Below are positions 61,794 to 64,000 of a stretch of 64,000 bases of DNA, piece by piece. The stretch lies in the NCBI RefSeq assembly GCF_907165195.1, contig NZ_OU015584.1:1364001-1428000 (forward strand). Reading direction: 5' to 3'. Numbering within the stretch: position 1 is the first letter of the stretch; every line of letters starts with the position of its first letter. The DNA is from Parvicella tangerina (GTDB taxonomy: Bacteria; Bacteroidota; Bacteroidia; Flavobacteriales_D; Parvicellaceae). The notes under the pieces were generated by a model. It did no database searches and was not told the DNA's origin. It saw nothing but the letters and a program-made list of their open reading frames with translations. Both the position numbers and the translations under genes were made by a program.

Positions 61794-64000
61794 ATGAGAA
61801 AGTTCATTTCCTTCTTCATTAAATATCCCATTTGGGCAAATGCAATTATTATTGTTACGGCTTTGGCTGGGGTAATCAACCTGTTAACGCTAAATCATTC
61901 GTTTTTCCCAGAACTTGATCCAAATAAAATAACAATCACAGTGGCTTACCCTGGAGCATCTCCAGTTGAGATTGAAGAGGGGATCACTACAAGAATTGAA
62001 GAGTCACTCATTGGTCTTGAAGGGATCAAAGAAATTTCGTCCAAATCAAAGGAAAATATTAGTTCCATTACCATTGAGACCGAAGAAAAAGTCGACATTA
62101 ATGTGCTCGCTCAAGAGGTGAAGAATGCAGTGGATGGAATTAACTCCTTTCCTGCTGGCGCTGAACGCCCCATTGTTGTTGCTCAAAAAGTAAGAGGGAT
62201 GGGAAATATGGGAAGTATTGTCTCCTTCTTATCCATCACGAGTGATAACGCCAGTATTGAAGATCTTAAAGTAAAGACAGATGAGATAGAAAAAGAGATC
62301 CTGGCTTTAGATGCAATCTCCCAAGTGGAAGTGCTAGGATTTCCGCCTCAGATCATTTCCGTGGAAATTCGTGAGCATGATCTGCTCAAGTATAACTTAA
62401 CCTTTTCTCAAGTTTCTCAGAAAATCAAGAGTCAGAACCTAGATGTTACAGCTGGAACGATTAAGACGAACTCAGAGGAGTTGTATATTCGATTGACCAA
62501 CAAAACAACAGATGCAGAAATGCTAAAAAATGTTGTAGTAGGAGCAGATATTGACGGACAATTGATCCGACTTATGGATGTGGCAGATGTGAAGTTTGAA
62601 TTTTCAGATATAGCATTGAAAAGCTTTGTTAACGGAAAGCAAAACGCCACCATAATTATCAAGAAATTGAAGTCTGAACATCTTGGGAAAATCTCGAGTT
62701 CGTTAGATGATTATATAGAAGACTTCAACAAGAAGAATGATAACTACCAAATGAAGGTACTCTTCAGTTTCAATGATTTACTTGGACAACGAATTCAAAT
62801 GCTAACCTCAAATCTTTTTTATGGATTGATATTAGTGCTCGTAATTTTAGGTATTTTCCTTAGTTTGAGATTATCCCTCTGGGTGGCGTTTGGAATTCCT
62901 TTCTCCATGCTTGGGATGTTTTGGTTAGGAGGTCTATACGGTATTTCTGTCAATATGATTTCCTTATTTGGAATGATCCTGGTGGTTGGGATTTTGGTGG
63001 ATGATGGAATTGTTATTGCCGAAAGTATCTATTCTCACTATGAACGAGGTAAATCACCAGTTCAGGCGGCTTTAGATGGTACTATGGATGTATTGTCTTC
63101 GGTATTCACATCTGTGCTAACTACAATCGTTGCTTTTGGATTCCTCTTATTTGTAGGTGGTGAAATGGCGATGATGGAGGAAATGGCCTTTAGCGTAGTC
63201 GCCTGTTTGGCATTTTCACTGATTGAAGTATTTTTAATTTTACCGTCACACTTAGCGAGTAAAGCAATCTTGGCACCTACGGATGTTACTTGGTACCAAA
63301 ACATAAGAAACAGAATTGAGCGTGCAATTGAGAGAATCCGAAACGGTTATCATGCGTTAATTCTTAAGGTTATTAATAGATATCGATGGTTTGTTTGGGG
63401 GCCCATGGTTTTCATTTTTATCGTAATCGGACTATTGAGTACTGGAGTAATCAAAACAGCTTTTTTCCCAAGTGTACCGTTTAATGATATTCAAGTGGAT
63501 GTGGCTTACAAGCCTGGAGAGCGTGAAATGCGTACCGAGGCAACAATGACTTATCTGCAGGATATGGTGTTTGCTTATGCCGATTCTCTGGAGAAAGAGT
63601 TTGGTGAAGAAATTATTACGAATATCACAACTACCATCGGGAATGCGCAAAGAGTAGGGGAGACGGGGAGTCATGCAGGTTCATTAAGAATATCTGTAAA
63701 GGAGCAAGATCACATGTCTGTGGTGGATTTATCCAACGCAATAAATGATATGATCCCGAAAGATACATTAGCAACTTTCGAAAAATTCGCAGTCGGTGGA
63801 GATGGACCATTTGGTTATGATTTATCCTTGTCTGTTCAAAGTTCTGATCGCGAGGAAATCGGGGAAGCAGCTCAATGGCTAAAAGAGAAAATTAAAAGCT
63901 ATCCAGAAGTAAAAGATGTAGTTGATAATGCTGGAGCAGGAAACCGCGAACTTCAACTCGAACTTTATGATAAGGCGTATGCGCTTGGATTAGATGAAGC
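61794..64000 (+). CDS. RND efflux permease, 3' end beyond window
   Basis: The frame is open from ATG 61794 to the window edge (735 codons). The N terminus is MRKFISFFIKYPIWANAIII; the porter domain has LDPNKITITVAYPGASPVEIEE-like text; the transmembrane block carries MISLFGMILVVGILVDDGIVIAESIY, with the acidic pair of the RND proton pathway in helix 4. This resembles AcrB/MMPL-type efflux permeases, more the CusA/AcrB-like HAE family of Bacteroidota. The last visible residues are YDKAYALGLDE, in the second porter half. Substrate unknown. It follows the adaptor by two bases. Confidence 0.93.
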   Translation, partial: MRKFISFFIKYPIWANAIIIVTALAGVINLLTLNHSFFPELDPNKITITVAYPGASPVEIEEGITTRIEESLIGLEGIKEISSKSKENISSITIETEEKVDINVLAQEVKNAVDGINSFPAGAERPIVVAQKVRGMGNMGSIVSFLSITSDNASIEDLKVKTDEIEKEILALDAISQVEVLGFPPQIISVEIREHDLLKYNLTFSQVSQKIKSQNLDVTAGTIKTNSEELYIRLTNKTTDAEMLKNVVVGADIDGQLIRLMDVADVKFEFSDIALKSFVNGKQNATIIIKKLKSEHLGKISSSLDDYIEDFNKKNDNYQMKVLFSFNDLLGQRIQMLTSNLFYGLILVLVILGIFLSLRLSLWVAFGIPFSMLGMFWLGGLYGISVNMISLFGMILVVGILVDDGIVIAESIYSHYERGKSPVQAALDGTMDVLSSVFTSVLTTIVAFGFLLFVGGEMAMMEEMAFSVVACLAFSLIEVFLILPSHLASKAILAPTDVTWYQNIRNRIERAIERIRNGYHALILKVINRYRWFVWGPMVFIFIVIGLLSTGVIKTAFFPSVPFNDIQVDVAYKPGEREMRTEATMTYLQDMVFAYADSLEKEFGEEIITNITTTIGNAQRVGETGSHAGSLRISVKEQDHMSVVDLSNAINDMIPKDTLATFEKFAVGGDGPFGYDLSLSVQSSDREEIGEAAQWLKEKIKSYPEVKDVVDNAGAGNRELQLELYDKAYALGLDE

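Overview
The window is chromosomal DNA of a free-living, probably marine member of the Bacteroidota, most likely order Flavobacteriales. The evidence is internal. There are five secreted proteins with type IX secretion (T9SS) C-terminal sorting tails and a PorP/SprF partner, plus a TonB-dependent receptor with an N-terminal carboxypeptidase-like domain. Several genes have TAnnTTTG -7 boxes about 15-22 bases before the start codon, Shine-Dalgarno sequences are rare, and genes are packed into short translationally coupled operons. I see no rRNA, tRNA, CRISPR array, prophage or insertion sequence, and no gene-free stretch longer than 300 bases.

Layout. 1-6651: end of a Gfo/Idh/MocA oxidoreductase, a PmtA-like methyltransferase, then a plus-strand run (TPR/beta-propeller protein, rhomboid protease, truncated globin, DUF2459 protein) followed by an NlpC/P60 and amidase pair. 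6653-9863: minus-strand envelope genes, a ZIP transporter and an FtsB/DivIC protein. 9944-17014: ICMT-like methyltransferase, two T9SS cargo proteins around a catalytically dead MGMT homologue (ATL), a TonB receptor and a YkuD_2 L,D-transpeptidase. 17016-20410: secreted hydrolase, FMN reductase and a YcbB-type L,D-transpeptidase. 20568-25624: arginase-argS, then a JmjC-like oxygenase/sulfotransferase pair and a patatin. 25727-33549: Dabb lipoprotein, a DUF4386/Crp-Fnr pair with a palindromic operator, pyruvate dehydrogenase E1-alpha and E2 with a terminator, a SpoIIAA-like protein, an outer-membrane barrel and a fused alpha-beta 2-oxoacid dehydrogenase E1.

33714-43912: T9SS type B protein, a large membrane patatin, purK-purE-xth plus a phage-like acetyltransferase-fold gene, convergent with yicC-gmk-nadD. 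44038-48763: an ATP-cone/PD-(D/E)XK nuclease with a beta-CASP nuclease, two tandem membrane J-proteins, a KdsC-like HAD protein and a MORN-repeat protein. 48832-52163: lipoprotein-glycosyltransferase-NhaC operon. 52262-64000: topB-aroK, a 1563-residue repeat adhesin with its SprF partner, and an RND efflux pair whose permease runs off the window.

Most of the window is housekeeping and envelope biology. The parts most likely to repay work are: the ATP-cone nuclease/beta-CASP pair (44038-46243); the 777-bp three-domain duplication in the adhesin (56512-58065); the Crp/Fnr-type palindrome placed where an activator would replace a missing -33 element (26200-26245); the JmjC/sulfotransferase pair (23312-24794); the phage-like gene coupled to xth (40591-41241); and the soluble insert in NhaC (about 49429-49677). 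No database search was run; family names rest on motifs read by eye.
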